A DNA stretch of 64,000 bases from the NCBI GenBank assembly GCA_947259495.1, contig CAMYLV010000001.1, forward strand, positions 62,001 to 126,000, in the 5' to 3' direction. The notes under the pieces are model-generated. The model worked only from the letters and a program-made list of their open reading frames with translations. It did not search any database and was not told where the DNA came from. The first letter of the stretch is position 1. Each line of letters begins with the position of its first letter. The DNA comes from an uncultured Desulfobacterales bacterium (GTDB lineage: Bacteria > Desulfobacterota > Desulfobacteria > Desulfobacterales > JAHEIW01). Both the position numbers and the translations under genes were made by a program. This document shows, in pieces, positions 8,340-16,536 of the stretch.

Positions 8340-8641
8340 AGATACACACTTCTCCTTAGAATTATTTTTTTCTTCAGCAATAAGAAATTTAGCCAGTCTA
8401 ATGCTAAGCATGCAAAAACTATGCAAAAAATTTAAGATTCTTTTAAAAAAAAAGAATAGAATTACAGTGACTTATGAAAAGCAAGTCTGAATCAGTAAAT
8501 ATATTTTATGAAATTTTTTGCTAAAAATTGAGTAATTAAATTCATAAAATGGAATCTTTTACCTTTCAGAAATATTGATCAAAGATTTCGTGGATCGCTA
8601 TCATTATAACAGAGTAAAGCAGGTAACATATTTTTCAGGTT
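8340..8641. other. AT-rich intergenic spacer
   Basis: About 300 bases of AT-rich sequence between the FN3 protein and the outer-membrane-like protein gene. Apart from the FN3 gene's RBS (around 8350) nothing is recognised. Confidence 0.4.
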
Positions 8642-9217
8642 CTATGGAATCGTAAAGCCAAGCCCAAACGTTATTGCATGGTAATCCCAATTTCCTGTCT
8701 CACCATAGCTAAAGGTAGCGAACGGGCTAAGTGCAATAGCTTCATAAACCAAGAAGTCATAGCCTCCCCCAACAGTTAAGCCCCAGCCTTCTTTTCTTCT
8801 CGGCTCGTCCGATCTATTGCTCCAATTACTCACATATCCTCCACCTGCCTTCACGAAAAGACCTGATCCTTTGCTGGGATACAACCGTGTGATAAGAAAA
8901 ACTTGACTGATACCTTTTCCCTTGTTTGGATCTTCTAGATCACTTGCCTCAAGAAGCCAACCGCTTAATTCTAGTCCAATCAAGAAATGAGGATTGATAG
9001 TGTATCCTCCTTGGAATCCTAAAAAGAAATAAATGTCGTCATCGTCTTCCTCATTAAATGACTGCTGAAGAAATCCAGCGCCAGTATCAATTCCTCCCCA
9101 AAATCCATTGCGGATATAGTGTTCCTCCGCTGACGCAGCTGGGGCCAAAAAGAATATTGCTAGGAGAATGGTATATACCAATTTTACTGGATGTATAATC
9201 TTTTTCGCTTCGATCAT
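8642..9217 (-). CDS. Outer-membrane beta-barrel protein (OmpA/W-like porin fold), putative
   Basis: About 191 residues from the internal ATG at 9217. A signal peptide follows (LVYTILLAIFFLAPAASA-EEH). The mature part alternates hydrophobic and polar residues with many Gly/Tyr/Trp: FWGGIDTGAGF, FFLGFQGGYTI, FVKAGGGYVSNW, WGLTVGGGYDF, and it ends in AITFGLGFTIP, a barrel-like terminal strand. This is the pattern of a small 8-stranded barrel. No specific family is recognised. The frame stays open upstream to 9322, but those residues look non-signal-like. No strong RBS is visible at either start. Confidence 0.65.
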   Translation of the reverse strand: MIEAKKIIHPVKLVYTILLAIFFLAPAASAEEHYIRNGFWGGIDTGAGFLQQSFNEEDDDDIYFFLGFQGGYTINPHFLIGLELSGWLLEASDLEDPNKGKGISQVFLITRLYPSKGSGLFVKAGGGYVSNWSNRSDEPRRKEGWGLTVGGGYDFLVYEAIALSPFATFSYGETGNWDYHAITFGLGFTIP

Positions 9218-9362
9218 GGGCGACTCTGAGGTTCTGTTTGATATTATATTTAATTCACCCTCTATCTTTTGTGACCGAACTCTCTGATAATATAATTTAT
9301 CCAAAAATAAATCTCCAATCACTATTTACTAAAGATTTATCGAAATAATTATCAAGAAGAAT

Positions 9363-10178
9363 CTAAACTCTTCCCCCACTTAGCCCTAACAAAATTAAAT
9401 CTAACAGAACTGCTGGTGGTATTAACAGGTAATAGAGCTTGGTACTTTCATCTTCAGATTCGTACCCACCAGCAATCCCCAGTGGCTGAACAGTATCTTG
9501 ATCACTTTCAGACGGCCAGTAGATTAACAAAACATCTGAGTAATTTGTGACTTCGTTTTCATTCATTTCAGCGCTGCTATCTGCTTCGTTCTTTAAAAAC
9601 TTAACTTCGTACAATTTTTCTTTAGCTGATCCTTGCGCTTTAAGCTTGTTGAGCAGAGTGTAAAGTCGGTCTGAATCTTTTTCAGGAAGCGTAAGTTTTA
9701 CAATTGGGAGTGTGGAATCGGCAAGAAGCTTTTTGGGTTCTAATTCTTGACAACCTTTTTTCGCTTTTTCTAGGGAGTATAAGTAATCAGTGATATAGGT
9801 ATCCGGTGCATATCTGTCGGGGAGTCCGCCTATGTCTTTCCCCCTGAAACCAAGCGTTTCCACATCTATCGTTTCTTTTAACAGAGAGGGGTTCGGCAGT
9901 GTGATTGCGTAACACTCAGATTTATTCGTTTTAGGAGGTTCATATAACTCAACACAAACTGATATATCACCATTTTCTTGTTCAACCGCAGATCTTACCT
10001 TACTGATATTCAAATTCGTGTGACTAATCGAAGGAGATGATTTTCTATCTGCAAGGTCTAACGTATAAGTGGTTGCGCAACCGCTCATCATAAATATAAA
10101 AATAAGAACTAATGAAGTGCACATAGGCTTAAAATATTTTGGATTTTTGGTTTCTATTTTATATTCTCTCTTTTTCAT
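9363..10178 (-). CDS. Putative lipoprotein of unknown function
   Basis: 271 residues. After a basic N-terminus a hydrophobic stretch ends in the lipobox MSGC near residue 34, predicting lipid attachment to the cell envelope. The body is charged and without recognised domains; the last ~22 residues (LLIPPAVLLDLILLGLSGGRV region) are strongly hydrophobic and could form a C-terminal membrane anchor. The long polar N-terminal extension before the signal (MKKREYKIETKNPKYFKP) is unusual, and a later start is possible. The gene lies in the AT-rich accessory block. Function unknown. Confidence 0.6.
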   Translation of the reverse strand: MKKREYKIETKNPKYFKPMCTSLVLIFIFMMSGCATTYTLDLADRKSSPSISHTNLNISKVRSAVEQENGDISVCVELYEPPKTNKSECYAITLPNPSLLKETIDVETLGFRGKDIGGLPDRYAPDTYITDYLYSLEKAKKGCQELEPKKLLADSTLPIVKLTLPEKDSDRLYTLLNKLKAQGSAKEKLYEVKFLKNEADSSAEMNENEVTNYSDVLLIYWPSESDQDTVQPLGIAGGYESEDESTKLYYLLIPPAVLLDLILLGLSGGRV

Positions 10179-10660
10179 GTCTGCCTTCCTTATTTACCCA
10201 ATAGATAGCAACCGGCGTTCCAAAATCGGTTTTTGGATGCGTATCCGTCAGAAAATCTCATCTCAAGAATCAAAAGAATAGAGAATATCAAAAAATAATT
10301 GTATAAATTTCATATTGTTATGGGTTTCAACAAAAAGCAGGGAATAAGGGAAAAAATTTGAATTTTTGTTTTTTGTGATAGTAACTATGGGGAAGGCCTC
10401 GGATAAGGGGTGCAACAAAGGTTGACGTGGCATTTATAATTTTGATTTCACTTAACAATATCGAACGGTTAAATGATAATAATACAGGTTTACAATGCAA
10501 AAAAAGTTGCACTGTTCTGGGGAGGTAGTAATTGCTTAGATTTTTATGATAGTACGGGGAAACATACAAGGTATTAAAGGTGTAACGGCTAATCGATTCT
10601 CCATATGGTCTAACTATTAAATGAATGGAAATAATTATCGCATATTAGATATTAAAATAT
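10179..10660. other. AT-rich intergenic region, no gene seen
   Basis: 482 bases, very AT-rich. Only short, low-quality frames are present, and none has a RBS or recognisable product. A degenerate direct similarity is seen between about 10373-10393 and 10545-10562 (TTTTTGTGATAGTAACTATGG versus TTTTTATGATAGTACGG). Nothing else is recognised. Confidence 0.45.
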
Positions 10661-11338
10661 TCAGAATATCATGGGAATGAACATATAAGCGGTCTTTTGG
10701 TAATATTCGAGATAGATGGGGTCTTCTAACAGTAATTTTTCTTCATACTTAGCTCGAAGATAGCACACTATGCAAAAACTACAAAAAATGATTAAGTTTA
10801 AGAGAGAGAATTGAATCAATAAAAAACAGATGTCAAAAAGTATGTAGAATGAATAAATGGGGTGACGGACAAATCTATACATTCCGCCAGTTTGAATTTT
10901 TCGAGTAGAAGGTAATATTGCAAACGAACGACCAAGTGAAAATATGCTCAATATTGAAGAAAAAATAATAATAACCATTAGAAGATAAATGATAAATACA
11001 AATTTGGCAGGCACTAACACAACTGCGCCCTCGGATGCGTAAAGATAGCCGATAAACGTACCGTAAATTGCTATAATCAACTCTTTAACTCTAAAGGAGC
11101 TTTTTATAGGCGAGTGACGTATAAGATAGAAGATAGTCAGGGAGCTGTTTCTGATGAACAAAAAGATGTGTATGAGCAATATTAACTGTGACGCAATGTA
11201 CCAATTGGCATATAAGAAAAGTACATTTAAATAAGAATAATACGCCCAAAGGGATGCCACAATGACGTTAACAACCCAATGCCTGGTCTTTTTGGATAAA
11301 AATATCTTTAAAGTATACTCCAAAGTTTTGTAAATCAA
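10661..11338 (-). CDS. Isoprenylcysteine/phospholipid methyltransferase-family membrane protein
   Basis: 225 residues with several transmembrane helices. The C-terminal half carries the ICMT/PEMT signature: GMYRFVRHPIYSFYI (RHPxY), then two helices, then YEEKLLLEDPIYLEYYQ, the Glu-Glu and tyrosine motif that closes the SAM pocket. Such enzymes methylate carboxyl or amino groups of lipids or small hydrophobic acceptors at the membrane. The substrate is unknown in bacteria of this type. The N-terminal half is hydrophobic and not recognisable. AT-rich codon use matches the neighbouring accessory genes, suggesting a shared origin by transfer (inference). Confidence 0.7.
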   Translation of the reverse strand: MIYKTLEYTLKIFLSKKTRHWVVNVIVASLWAYYSYLNVLFLYANWYIASQLILLIHIFLFIRNSSLTIFYLIRHSPIKSSFRVKELIIAIYGTFIGYLYASEGAVVLVPAKFVFIIYLLMVIIIFSSILSIFSLGRSFAILPSTRKIQTGGMYRFVRHPIYSFYILFDICFLLIQFSLLNLIIFCSFCIVCYLRAKYEEKLLLEDPIYLEYYQKTAYMFIPMIF

Positions 11339-11631
11339 ATTTTTGAGATTAAGGTGAACAGCTTAAAAGTATTAAGCGCCTCACAGAGTTCAATGTGATA
11401 TGTTATGACAATAGATATATTTTGCCATGATCTATAGGCGATAGCAAGTTGAGACTTAATTGAGAGTATCCAAACTTTGCCTAAAATGCAGATATCATTA
11501 ATGTCCGCTGTCGGGTGGAGCTAATCTCAAATTAATTATTGTGAAAGCATCTATGTCCACCGACAACTTAGACGAGGTCAGCCGAAACGTTGGGTGCAGG
11601 CCTCCCAATCTTGAACGCTGAACGTTTGAAC
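11339..11631. other. Intergenic spacer at the edge of the AT-rich block
   Basis: 293 bases. The last ~25 bases (about 11611-11635) carry one short run of the GAACGCTGAACGTTTGAACC 7-base-step repeat. The rest is AT-rich with no recognised feature. Confidence 0.4.
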
Positions 11632-12600
11632 CTATGAATCCAGGATCATTTTCATGGTGGGGCCGTCAATGTTGCCGCCGCTGATGATGACGCCCACACG
11701 GCCCTGCGGTGTCACACTGCCGCTTAACAGCGCTGCGATACCCAAAGCGCCCGAAGGCTCAACCACCAGCTTCATACGGTAAAATAAAAATTGAACGGCT
11801 TCAATAATCGCCGCTTCAGAGACCGTTTTCATATCATTCACATATTTTAGCACTAACGGGAAGGTGACCTGTTCTCCCAGGGAAGGCGTACGGGTCCCAT
11901 CGGCGATGGTGGGCGGATTTTTAACGGTGTGAAGTTTGCCGCTGTGAAAGGAGCGGGTGGCGTCGTCGGCCAATTCCGGTTCGATACCGATGATCCGGCA
12001 TGCGGGATCTATTACTTTCGTGGCGATGGCTGAACCACTTAGTAAACCGCCGCCGCCGCATGGCACCAGCAGCATATCCAGCGATTCGATTTGTGCCAAA
12101 AACTCAAGCGCTGCGGTTCCCTGCCCGGCAACGATATCGATGTGATCATAGGGCGGTATCAGTTTATAGCCGTGCTTTTGTTTAAGATCCTGGGAAATTT
12201 CTTCCCGGGTGGTTTCGGTGGGATCATGTTCAACAATTGTGGCCCCGTATGCTTCAGTGGCAGCCCGTTTGGTGGCCGGAGCGTCGTGGGGCATGACAAT
12301 CGTTGTTTGCACACCCAAAATTCGGCCGACCAGGGCGATGGCCTGGGCGTGATTTCCGGAAGAATGTGTAATAACGCCGCGCCTGCAATCGTCTTCTGAA
12401 AGCTGGGTCATGGCGTTGTAGGCACCTCTGAATTTAAAGGCCCCTACGCGCTGATAATTCTCACATTTAAGATAGATCGTTGCGCCCACTTTCTGGTCCA
12501 GGGTGCGCGAGGTCACGACCGGGGTGACATGGGCCTGCCCGGTGAGCCGCTTTTTTGCAGCCTGAATACGGTTAAACAGGTTTTCGGTCGGTTTCGACAT
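11632..12600 (-). CDS. PLP-dependent serine/threonine dehydratase
   Basis: About 322 residues from the ATG at 12600 (the frame is open to 12645, but no RBS favours that start). Fold-type II PLP enzyme: the Schiff-base lysine is in RVGAFKFRGAYNA, the substrate loop is SSGNHAQAIAL, and the phosphate-binding glycine loop is PCGGGGLLSG. Catalyses deamination of threonine and/or serine to 2-oxobutyrate or pyruvate. The catalytic domain has no C-terminal ACT regulatory domain, so this resembles the catabolic, short form (or a serine racemase-like member), not biosynthetic IlvA. It stands alone between the AT-rich block and a lipoprotein gene. Confidence 0.85.
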   Translation of the reverse strand: MSKPTENLFNRIQAAKKRLTGQAHVTPVVTSRTLDQKVGATIYLKCENYQRVGAFKFRGAYNAMTQLSEDDCRRGVITHSSGNHAQAIALVGRILGVQTTIVMPHDAPATKRAATEAYGATIVEHDPTETTREEISQDLKQKHGYKLIPPYDHIDIVAGQGTAALEFLAQIESLDMLLVPCGGGGLLSGSAIATKVIDPACRIIGIEPELADDATRSFHSGKLHTVKNPPTIADGTRTPSLGEQVTFPLVLKYVNDMKTVSEAAIIEAVQFLFYRMKLVVEPSGALGIAALLSGSVTPQGRVGVIISGGNIDGPTMKMILDS

Positions 12601-12688
12601 GCATGTGCGCCAGGTAATTAGCCCCACAATATGATGAGAGGTCATTCACGGATCAGAAAAACAATAAGTCAAAAAAAGCGGACTGGTT

Positions 12689-13270
12689 TCACCATTGGGA
12701 AGGGGGCAATATCTTCCACGGATAGCTATCTTTCGTGACACGGGCCCAGTAAAGGTTTCCAGAATCCCGCCAGGGGTCCAGCACGATTCCCTCAAAAAAA
12801 CGCTGTCCCGTGGCTGTTACTACGACGCAGTTGTGCTCGCGCAGCTCACTGCCGCGATATGCCACCGCCCAGTGGAATTGAAAGCTTTTTAACTCCAGTG
12901 CCTGAAGGCGCTGCATAAGGTCTTCCGTCCACTGATAGCACAATCCGCGGTCTTTAATACCCATTACAACCAGCAGATTATGGGCTACGGCTGGACGAAC
13001 GAGCTGATATTCTTCGGCCAGAACTGCCGATTCATGGGTGGCGGTTTCGGCCACCCGTCTTGCTTCTGGGGGGTCGACCGTCTGGCTTAGTGCATTTAGC
13101 TCCTGTTCAAGCCGTTTTACTTTATCCCAATATGCATGCTCATTTGATTGCTGGGCCGATGATGTAAGATCAGTTGACGATTGGTTCGGATAATAAACCT
13201 TTACTGTCGCACAACCAAGCAGACCGGTAAGTAAAAAAAGTGCTGTGATATATGTTATAGTAGATTTCAT
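12689..13270 (-). CDS. Lipoprotein with a possible transglutaminase-like Cys-His-Asp fold
   Basis: 193 residues. A signal peptide ends in the lipobox LLGC (Cys near residue 20). The C-terminal part has a pattern reminiscent of transglutaminase-like cysteine peptidases: GLCYQWTEDL (candidate Cys), FHWAVA / REHNCVVV (candidate His), and GIVLDPWR (candidate Asp). This assignment is by eye and tentative; it could be a non-enzymatic lipoprotein. A coiled, charged linker (YWDKVKRLEQELNALS) follows the signal. It stands alone, 43 bases upstream of the dehydratase frame. Confidence 0.6.
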   Translation of the reverse strand: MKSTITYITALFLLTGLLGCATVKVYYPNQSSTDLTSSAQQSNEHAYWDKVKRLEQELNALSQTVDPPEARRVAETATHESAVLAEEYQLVRPAVAHNLLVVMGIKDRGLCYQWTEDLMQRLQALELKSFQFHWAVAYRGSELREHNCVVVTATGQRFFEGIVLDPWRDSGNLYWARVTKDSYPWKILPPSQW

Positions 13271-13410
13271 ATGTTACATTAGGAAACCGGAGTAATGGAG
13301 TGTTCGAGTATTGGTTTTTTCCATTACTTCAGTACACCACCACCTTATGGTTGCTCTTATTATGCACAGCGTTGCTTTAATAAACCCAAAAAGTTGCATA
13401 TCTTAACCTA

Positions 13411-14145
13411 TTATTTTGAACCGATGTTTATTCCCAAAGCTGCAAGCTGTTTCACTATCAAAGGTTCCCATCCACGATTAGCTTGCGGATTTGCAGGACT
13501 CGGATGGGCAATCATACCGATTTCTACCTTATGGTTATCTAAGGCAATTCGTGCGCGTTTTTCTGCAAATTTGCCGACGCCTATGACATAACGCGGTTTA
13601 AAGTAATCAATGGTGCGGCGAAGGGCATGGTCGCAGATTTCCAGCAATGGTCTGCGCTCAGCTGCGCGAATTTGGTCCGGTGTCCGGTTGCGCCCGCTTT
13701 TTTCAATAAAAAGCAGGGGGCAGTAATTTGCCACGAAAAAACGCTTAAAAAATCGTCCGGGCGTTTGAAATGTTTTTTGAGCCCACCCCCAAAGCCGTGT
13801 GCCGCTGACTTCTCTTTTGGTACAACCAAAACCCATCACCGGTCGTTTTGGGTGCATCTGTGCAGGGAGGCCGACCGGGGTTTGAATTTTCATCCAGTCT
13901 CTAACCGCATTTATTTCACCGAAAGGAACGCCGGTTTGAGCCATGCCCCATGGCCCTGGATTCATCCCCAAAAACACTATCTCCTTGGGTGCGGATGCAT
14001 ATTTTGTGTGATATTGTCTTAAGGCGTCCAGTGCGTATTCAAGTGGGTTATAAACATGCGTGACCGGTGTTCCAAATCGCAAGGGACGCAGCTCATCAAC
14101 CATATCGGCAACAATCGATTCAAGGCAATCTAAATCTGGATTCAT
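13411..14145 (-). CDS. Uracil-DNA glycosylase superfamily, SMUG1-like
   Basis: About 244 residues from the ATG at 14145; the frame is open to 14229, and neither start has a clear RBS. Family motif 1 reads GMNPGPWGMAQTGVPFGE, and motif 2, which probes the DNA strand, reads HPSPANPQANRGW. Both match single-strand-selective monofunctional uracil-DNA glycosylase (SMUG1). It removes uracil or oxidised pyrimidines from DNA to start base-excision repair. Asn in the NPGPWG motif is the residue SMUG1 uses in place of the Asp of family-1 enzymes. Bacterial SMUG1 homologues are patchily distributed, so this gene may be of horizontal origin (inference). Confidence 0.87.
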   Translation of the reverse strand: MNPDLDCLESIVADMVDELRPLRFGTPVTHVYNPLEYALDALRQYHTKYASAPKEIVFLGMNPGPWGMAQTGVPFGEINAVRDWMKIQTPVGLPAQMHPKRPVMGFGCTKREVSGTRLWGWAQKTFQTPGRFFKRFFVANYCPLLFIEKSGRNRTPDQIRAAERRPLLEICDHALRRTIDYFKPRYVIGVGKFAEKRARIALDNHKVEIGMIAHPSPANPQANRGWEPLIVKQLAALGINIGSK

Positions 14146-14302
14146 AAGACTTACGTTTCTGCGTTTCTTAGCGCACCGAGAAGATTCAATCATAAGATAG
14201 GTCGATATAAATAATTCGTCAAATCGCATTAAGGTTTTAATATGATGTACTGAAATGATCGCCCGGCTGGGTCCGGCTGAAAGTTCGTGAGGCCATGCTT
14301 GG

Positions 14303-14506
14303 TTAGATGTTATTTTTATGTTTTTCGCGGCAGCCTTTGTCGGTCAAACAATAGGATGGCTGGTTGTCTGGTCCGCAAACAAAGGACCCTTCCATAGGCT
14401 CCAATAAACCTTCGGTAACCAGGCTATCCAGATCCTTAGTTTTTCCAAGATGATTTCCCGGATAATACACCCCCCGTTGCATTTTTACCAAAATCTCCTG
14501 CTTCAT
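14303..14506 (-). CDS. Small hypothetical protein
   Basis: 67 residues from the ATG at 14506, chosen because AGAGGAG lies 6 bases upstream; the frame open to 14575 has no such signal. Sequence includes KMQRGVYYPGNHLGKTKDLDSLVTEGLLEP and YCLTDKGCREK, a helix-turn and beta-wing-like pattern (LTDKG) reminiscent of winged-helix C-termini. No family recognised. It is just downstream of the ArsN2-like acetyltransferase (gap ~70 bases). Confidence 0.55.
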   Translation of the reverse strand: MKQEILVKMQRGVYYPGNHLGKTKDLDSLVTEGLLEPMEGSFVCGPDNQPSYCLTDKGCREKHKNNI

Positions 14507-14576
14507 ATGTCTCCTCTTAGGCTTTCCTGCGCAACAATGCGGAGTGCAGCCATCTATTGTCGATGCTCCTATCAAA

Positions 14577-15014
14577 TCAGAGCTGCTTTTTCATGCACAC
14601 CGCAGTTTCCGGGCAAAGGTTTTTAAATTCATTCGTGTCTTGCAGAGCAGAAGGCGCCGACCCACGATCGGTTGTGTGATACCCCCTGTTGGTGAAAAAA
14701 TCTTCAGCTGTTAATGTCAACAGATAAAGGGCGGTCACTTTTTGCGACCGGGCGTATTTTTCTATTTTGTTGATCAATTGGGTCGCCAATCCCTGCCGAC
14801 GAAAAGCCTTAGCAACTGCCAGGGATCGCAGCAGTCCAAAGTTGCCGCTAAGCTCAAGACCCACCACGCCGCTTAATGTTAAAGCGGTTTCATCTTTCAC
14901 TATCAAAAAGTGCTGTAGTTGCGATGGGCGAATATCCCGGTGATCAAGGCCGCTGGTCGCCAGGATCTGTTTAATCTGTTCTTCGTCTTCGGCGGATGCA
15001 AAGGAAAATTCCAT
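14577..15014 (-). CDS. GNAT N-acetyltransferase, ArsN2-like
   Basis: About 145 residues from the ATG at 15014 (TTG at 15023 is the alternative). The GNAT acetyl-CoA motif A reads LRSLAVAKAFRRQGLATQL. The C-terminal part LYLLTLTAEDFFTNRGYH followed by FKNLCPETAVCMKKQL, with its two Cys, is the pattern of the ArsN2 group annotated as arsenic-resistance acetyltransferases. Whether the real substrate is an arsenical is unknown. No ars genes are seen next to it, so the resistance role is only by family. One of two 74-bp direct repeats lies directly upstream (15033-15106). Confidence 0.75.
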   Translation of the reverse strand: MEFSFASAEDEEQIKQILATSGLDHRDIRPSQLQHFLIVKDETALTLSGVVGLELSGNFGLLRSLAVAKAFRRQGLATQLINKIEKYARSQKVTALYLLTLTAEDFFTNRGYHTTDRGSAPSALQDTNEFKNLCPETAVCMKKQL

Positions 15015-15032
15015 AGAGCCCAAAGTCGAATT

Positions 15033-15106
15033 AAAATTGAGAATGACGGAGTTCCTTAAAAATAATAATTTTTCTCATTTTTAAAATTTGATGCGCTCAT
15101 TTTAGG
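15033..15106. repeat. 74-bp direct repeat, first copy
   Basis: Starts AAAATTGAGAATGACGGAG and ends TTTGATGCGCTCATTTTAGG. A nearly identical copy sits at 15240-15313 in the same orientation, with a few substitutions. Each copy contains the palindromic run AAAAATAATAATTTTT. The 133-bp spacer holds two hairpins (15153-15185 and 15184-15203). The spacer starts CCTAAATTGAGCG, which recurs at 43818-43830. Confidence 0.85.
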
Positions 15107-15239
15107 GCCTAAATTGAGCGATTGTCGAGGTTGCCGCAGCTACAAGGAAGGTGTCGTTCCGCTATAGTTGACTATGCGGGACGGCATCTGAAGCAGTAGA
15201 TGCGGTAAGTTCGGCAATCCCCGTGGGCATCAAATTTGA

Positions 15240-15313
15240 AAAATTGAAAATGATGGAATTCCTTAAAAATAATAATTTTCCTCATTTTTAAAATTTGATG
15301 CGCTCATTTTAGG
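15240..15313. repeat. 74-bp direct repeat, second copy
   Basis: Second copy of the 15033-15106 repeat. Its last ~10 bases overlap the 3' end of the methyltransferase gene (stop at 15304), so the insertion or duplication set the present C-terminus of that protein. Confidence 0.85.
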
Positions 15314-15855
15314 TGATAAATGTATATCGGATCATTATGCAAGCTGCGCTCCAATCTTAAAACCTTGCTGGGAACAAATCCTGGCAGCGAAAAATTGCTT
15401 GATACAACGACAGCGCCCGGCTTCAGACCGGCAACGAGCTTGCTGGCTAATTTTTTCATCACATCCGGATAAAGATAACAAAAAACAACATCTGCTTCCG
15501 ACAAGTCTGCTTCCCAAAAATTTTGACACCTGATTTGAATTCTATTGGGCCCGAAAGAGAATAATCGGGCCTTCAGGTAGGCCAACGGATTGATTTCATA
15601 TCCGACTGTGCGAACCCCATACCGCTTTTGAACTTCCCGAAGCACGCGTCCGTCACCGCAGCCCAGATCGACCAGCATCTGGTCAGCTTTCATGGGAACC
15701 GCATTGATAAAGGCGGCAATTTTTGCTCGAGAGGTTGAAACGTAAAGCGCGCCCTGGGTGATGGGCAGAACCAGGGCAATGCTAAGGACATATATGATTT
15801 TCAGGGCAAACAGGCCCCCGGCCAAAATGATAAATATCCAGATCCAAGCGGCCAT
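15304..15855 (-). CDS. Membrane-anchored class I SAM-dependent methyltransferase
   Basis: About 183 residues from the ATG at 15855, which is preceded by GAGAGGGG. The longer frame up to 15966 runs into repeat element R3 and is rejected. An N-terminal transmembrane segment (WIWIFIILAGGLFALKIIYVLSIAL) is followed by motif I DQMLVDLGCGDGRVL, the acidic GYEINPLA loop and the YLYPDVMKKLA region. This is the Rossmann-type methyltransferase fold tethered to the membrane. Proteins of this type are found in many Proteobacteria with unknown, probably lipid-like or quinone substrates (inference). Confidence 0.75.
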   Translation of the reverse strand: MAAWIWIFIILAGGLFALKIIYVLSIALVLPITQGALYVSTSRAKIAAFINAVPMKADQMLVDLGCGDGRVLREVQKRYGVRTVGYEINPLAYLKARLFSFGPNRIQIRCQNFWEADLSEADVVFCYLYPDVMKKLASKLVAGLKPGAVVVSSNFSLPGFVPSKVLRLERSLHNDPIYIYHLK

Positions 15856-15875
15856 GCCCCTCTCTTGTGGGATTT

Positions 15876-15935
15876 GCCTGAATCTTGCCTGAAAATTAAT
15901 GTTATGAAAGTCTCCGACTCGTGCAAAATCCAGGA
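15876..15935 (+). repeat. Internally shortened copy R3 of the 79-bp inverted-repeat element
   Basis: Begins GCCTGAATCTTGCCTGAAAATT and ends CGTGCAAAATCCAGG. Compared with 6787-6865 it lacks about 20 bases of the GC-rich hairpin arm but keeps both ends. It lies directly upstream of the methyltransferase RBS. Confidence 0.8.
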
Positions 15936-16146
15936 TTAAAAAAAATGGACGACAGCCGTATCTCAATCATATTGCCCTGGAAGTGTCAAGTCATAATCTA
16001 GTCATTTTTTTGTGCCTTGCCCTTCAAAATCAACGCTTCACAGGGATCGTCATTTCTAAATTGGTTGTATTTTCAAAGATTTCTCAACATGCCTGTCGTG
16101 CCGGGCAAACCGATTTAAGCTTCAAAATCCGGATGGCGTTTTTCAT

Positions 16147-16509
16147 CTATCCGGCCCTTACACCATCAGGGACCGGTCTCTCCGGGACGGCCAGAACCGG
16201 TGTAATATTATCGGCATAACCAAGATCAAATAACATGCCTTCGGACACTTCGCCCATCATTTGACGGTGTTCAAGATTTACCACAAATAATGCTTGCAGA
16301 CCGATAATCGCCCCCGGATCCACGCGTTCTGTTTTGATACCGGCCAGTATATTGCGTTGGTGATCACCAAAGTTGACGCGTAATTTAACCAATTTGTCCG
16401 CCTGTTCAATCTTATCAACGCGTTCGATGGTTCCAACGCGGATGTCAATTTTCTGAAATTCTTTAACGGAAATGGTCGGCTTGACCGGTGCCACCTCAAT
16501 CTTTTCCAT
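16147..16509 (-). CDS. tRNA-binding domain protein (CsaA / MetRS C-terminal-like OB fold)
   Basis: 120 residues consisting of one OB-fold tRNA-binding domain: FQKIDIRVGTIERVDKIEQADKL (IRVG motif) and the NILAGIK and EGMLFDLGYA motifs. Free-standing proteins of this type bind tRNA, and CsaA-like members have been described as chaperones. AAAGGAATG precedes the ATG. It lies 27 bases downstream of the LysE gene, so it probably belongs to the nitrilase-LysE transcription unit. A link to the amino acid exporter is not obvious. Confidence 0.85.
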   Translation of the reverse strand: MEKIEVAPVKPTISVKEFQKIDIRVGTIERVDKIEQADKLVKLRVNFGDHQRNILAGIKTERVDPGAIIGLQALFVVNLEHRQMMGEVSEGMLFDLGYADNITPVLAVPERPVPDGVRAG

Positions 16510-16536
16510 GATACATTCCTTTCTTCTATTGAAAAT

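Noticed and set aside
10327-10569. 80-codon minus-strand frame in the AT-rich gap
   Set aside because: No RBS, biased low-complexity composition and no recognisable domain.
14577-15014. Arsenic resistance operon
   Set aside because: Only the ArsN2-like acetyltransferase is present; no arsR, arsB, arsC or arsM next to it.
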